DNA of 64,000 bases from the NCBI GenBank assembly GCA_964561475.1, contig CAZLPU010000012.1, forward strand, positions 11,195 through 75,194, written 5' to 3'. The notes beneath the pieces were generated by a model that worked only from the letters and a program-made list of their open reading frames with translations, did not search any database and was not told the origin of the DNA. Below are positions 63,807 to 64,000 of the stretch, piece after piece; position 1 is the first letter of the stretch; each line of letters begins with the position of its first letter. This DNA is from CAYUYV01 sp964561475 (GTDB taxonomy: Bacteria; Pseudomonadota; Alphaproteobacteria; JAJFIK01). Made by a program: the position numbers and the translations under genes.

Positions 63807-63836
63807 AGCATGAGGCGTTTAATCCGCATCATGTTC
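63806..63836 (+). terminator. Palindromic element right after the giant gene
   Basis: Imperfect 12-bp arms (GAGCATGAGGCG at 63806-63817 and CGCATCATGTTC at 63825-63836, one mismatch and one G-T pair) surround a 7-base loop. The CATGATGCG core resembles palindromic elements common in alphaproteobacterial gaps. It overlaps the stop codon end and may help terminate transcription or protect the mRNA. Confidence 0.5.
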
Positions 63837-63840
63837 AAGG

Positions 63841-63948
63841 CCGCGACTGCGGTCCGGCGCCACTGCGCCGCCCTCGCGCCGTGAGCGAAAAAAGTAGAGC
63901 GGCGGCCACCCTGTTTAAAGGTGATCGTGATTTTGCGCCCGCCGCTCT
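63841..63948 (+). terminator. Cluster of GC-rich hairpins downstream of the giant gene
   Basis: Three hairpins follow one another: CCGC-gact-GCGG (63841-63852), CGGCGC-cact-GCGCCG (63855-63870) and a perfect 10-bp stem AGAGCGGCGG (63896-63905) / CCGCCGCTCT (63939-63948) whose loop contains a smaller CACC/GGTG stem. No T-run follows, so intrinsic termination is uncertain. Confidence 0.4.
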
Positions 63949-64000
63949 AGGGCTTGTTGAGAATCAGGGTTCCAATTGAGCGCGATTGGTGATTCAAGCT
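63946..64000. mobile_element. Possible left end of an insertion sequence
   Basis: The last ~50 bases start with CTAGGGCTTGTTGAGAATC and continue with GGTTCC and GATTC motifs. Many IS5-family elements in alphaproteobacteria begin with GGGCTTGTT-type termini and insert at CTAG-like sites. The transposase and the other end are outside the window, so this is weak. Confidence 0.25.

Overview
The window is high-GC DNA with tightly packed genes, strong Shine-Dalgarno sites and an outer-membrane TonB-dependent receptor, so the source is a Gram-negative bacterium. The mix of families (TonB receptor, flavin-dependent tryptophan halogenase next to a DUF6445-type protein, HlyC-like acyltransferase, giant RTX protein, GPH symporter) points to an alphaproteobacterium, probably environmental or marine. 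The order cannot be fixed from sequence alone.

Left part (1-15.4 kb): a truncated TPR38-like gene runs leftward off the edge. Diverging from it is a mostly co-directional catabolic block: alpha/beta hydrolase, omega-amino-acid aminotransferase, TonB-dependent receptor, M20 peptidase/deacylase, a peptide-type ABC transporter (a substrate-binding protein fused to the first permease, a second permease, and a double ATPase), aldehyde dehydrogenase, short-chain dehydrogenase and a P1-family (NylC/DmpA-like) autoprocessing hydrolase. The M20-to-P1 genes are nearly contiguous and read like one operon. Together they could import and hydrolyse amide-linked oligomers, transaminate a released omega- or beta-amino acid, and oxidise the resulting semialdehyde.

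Middle part (15.4-27.4 kb): accessory single genes. They are a GFA-domain protein, a cytochrome P450 divergent from an APH-like kinase, a membrane-anchored alpha/beta hydrolase ending in a good terminator, a periplasmic protein with a duplicated beta domain and acidic tail, a frameshifted DUF3291 gene, a secreted cysteine-rich protein, a GPH-type symporter, a sulfotransferase, a MAPEG protein and a DUF4345-like membrane protein. Several gaps carry short tandem repeats of 6, 15 or 18 bp.

Right part (27.5-63.8 kb): a HlyC-like toxin-activating acyltransferase in which the catalytic histidine appears to be replaced by tyrosine, a flavin-dependent halogenase, a DUF6445-like protein with an HxD...H pattern, and one uninterrupted 32.8-kb gene for a 10,930-residue RTX protein (about 1.1 MDa). 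The giant carries a lipase-like domain with a GHSLG motif, an FrpC-like self-processing module with a candidate Asp-Pro cleavage site, hundreds of calcium-binding motifs, nine tandem 144-147 aa repeats, two large cadherin-like blocks, a Calx-beta domain, a duplicated 236-aa module and a C-terminal type I secretion signal. Two internal segments resemble old C-terminal secretion signals, which suggests that several RTX proteins were joined end to end. No type I exporter genes lie in the window. The right end holds palindromes and a possible insertion-sequence terminus.
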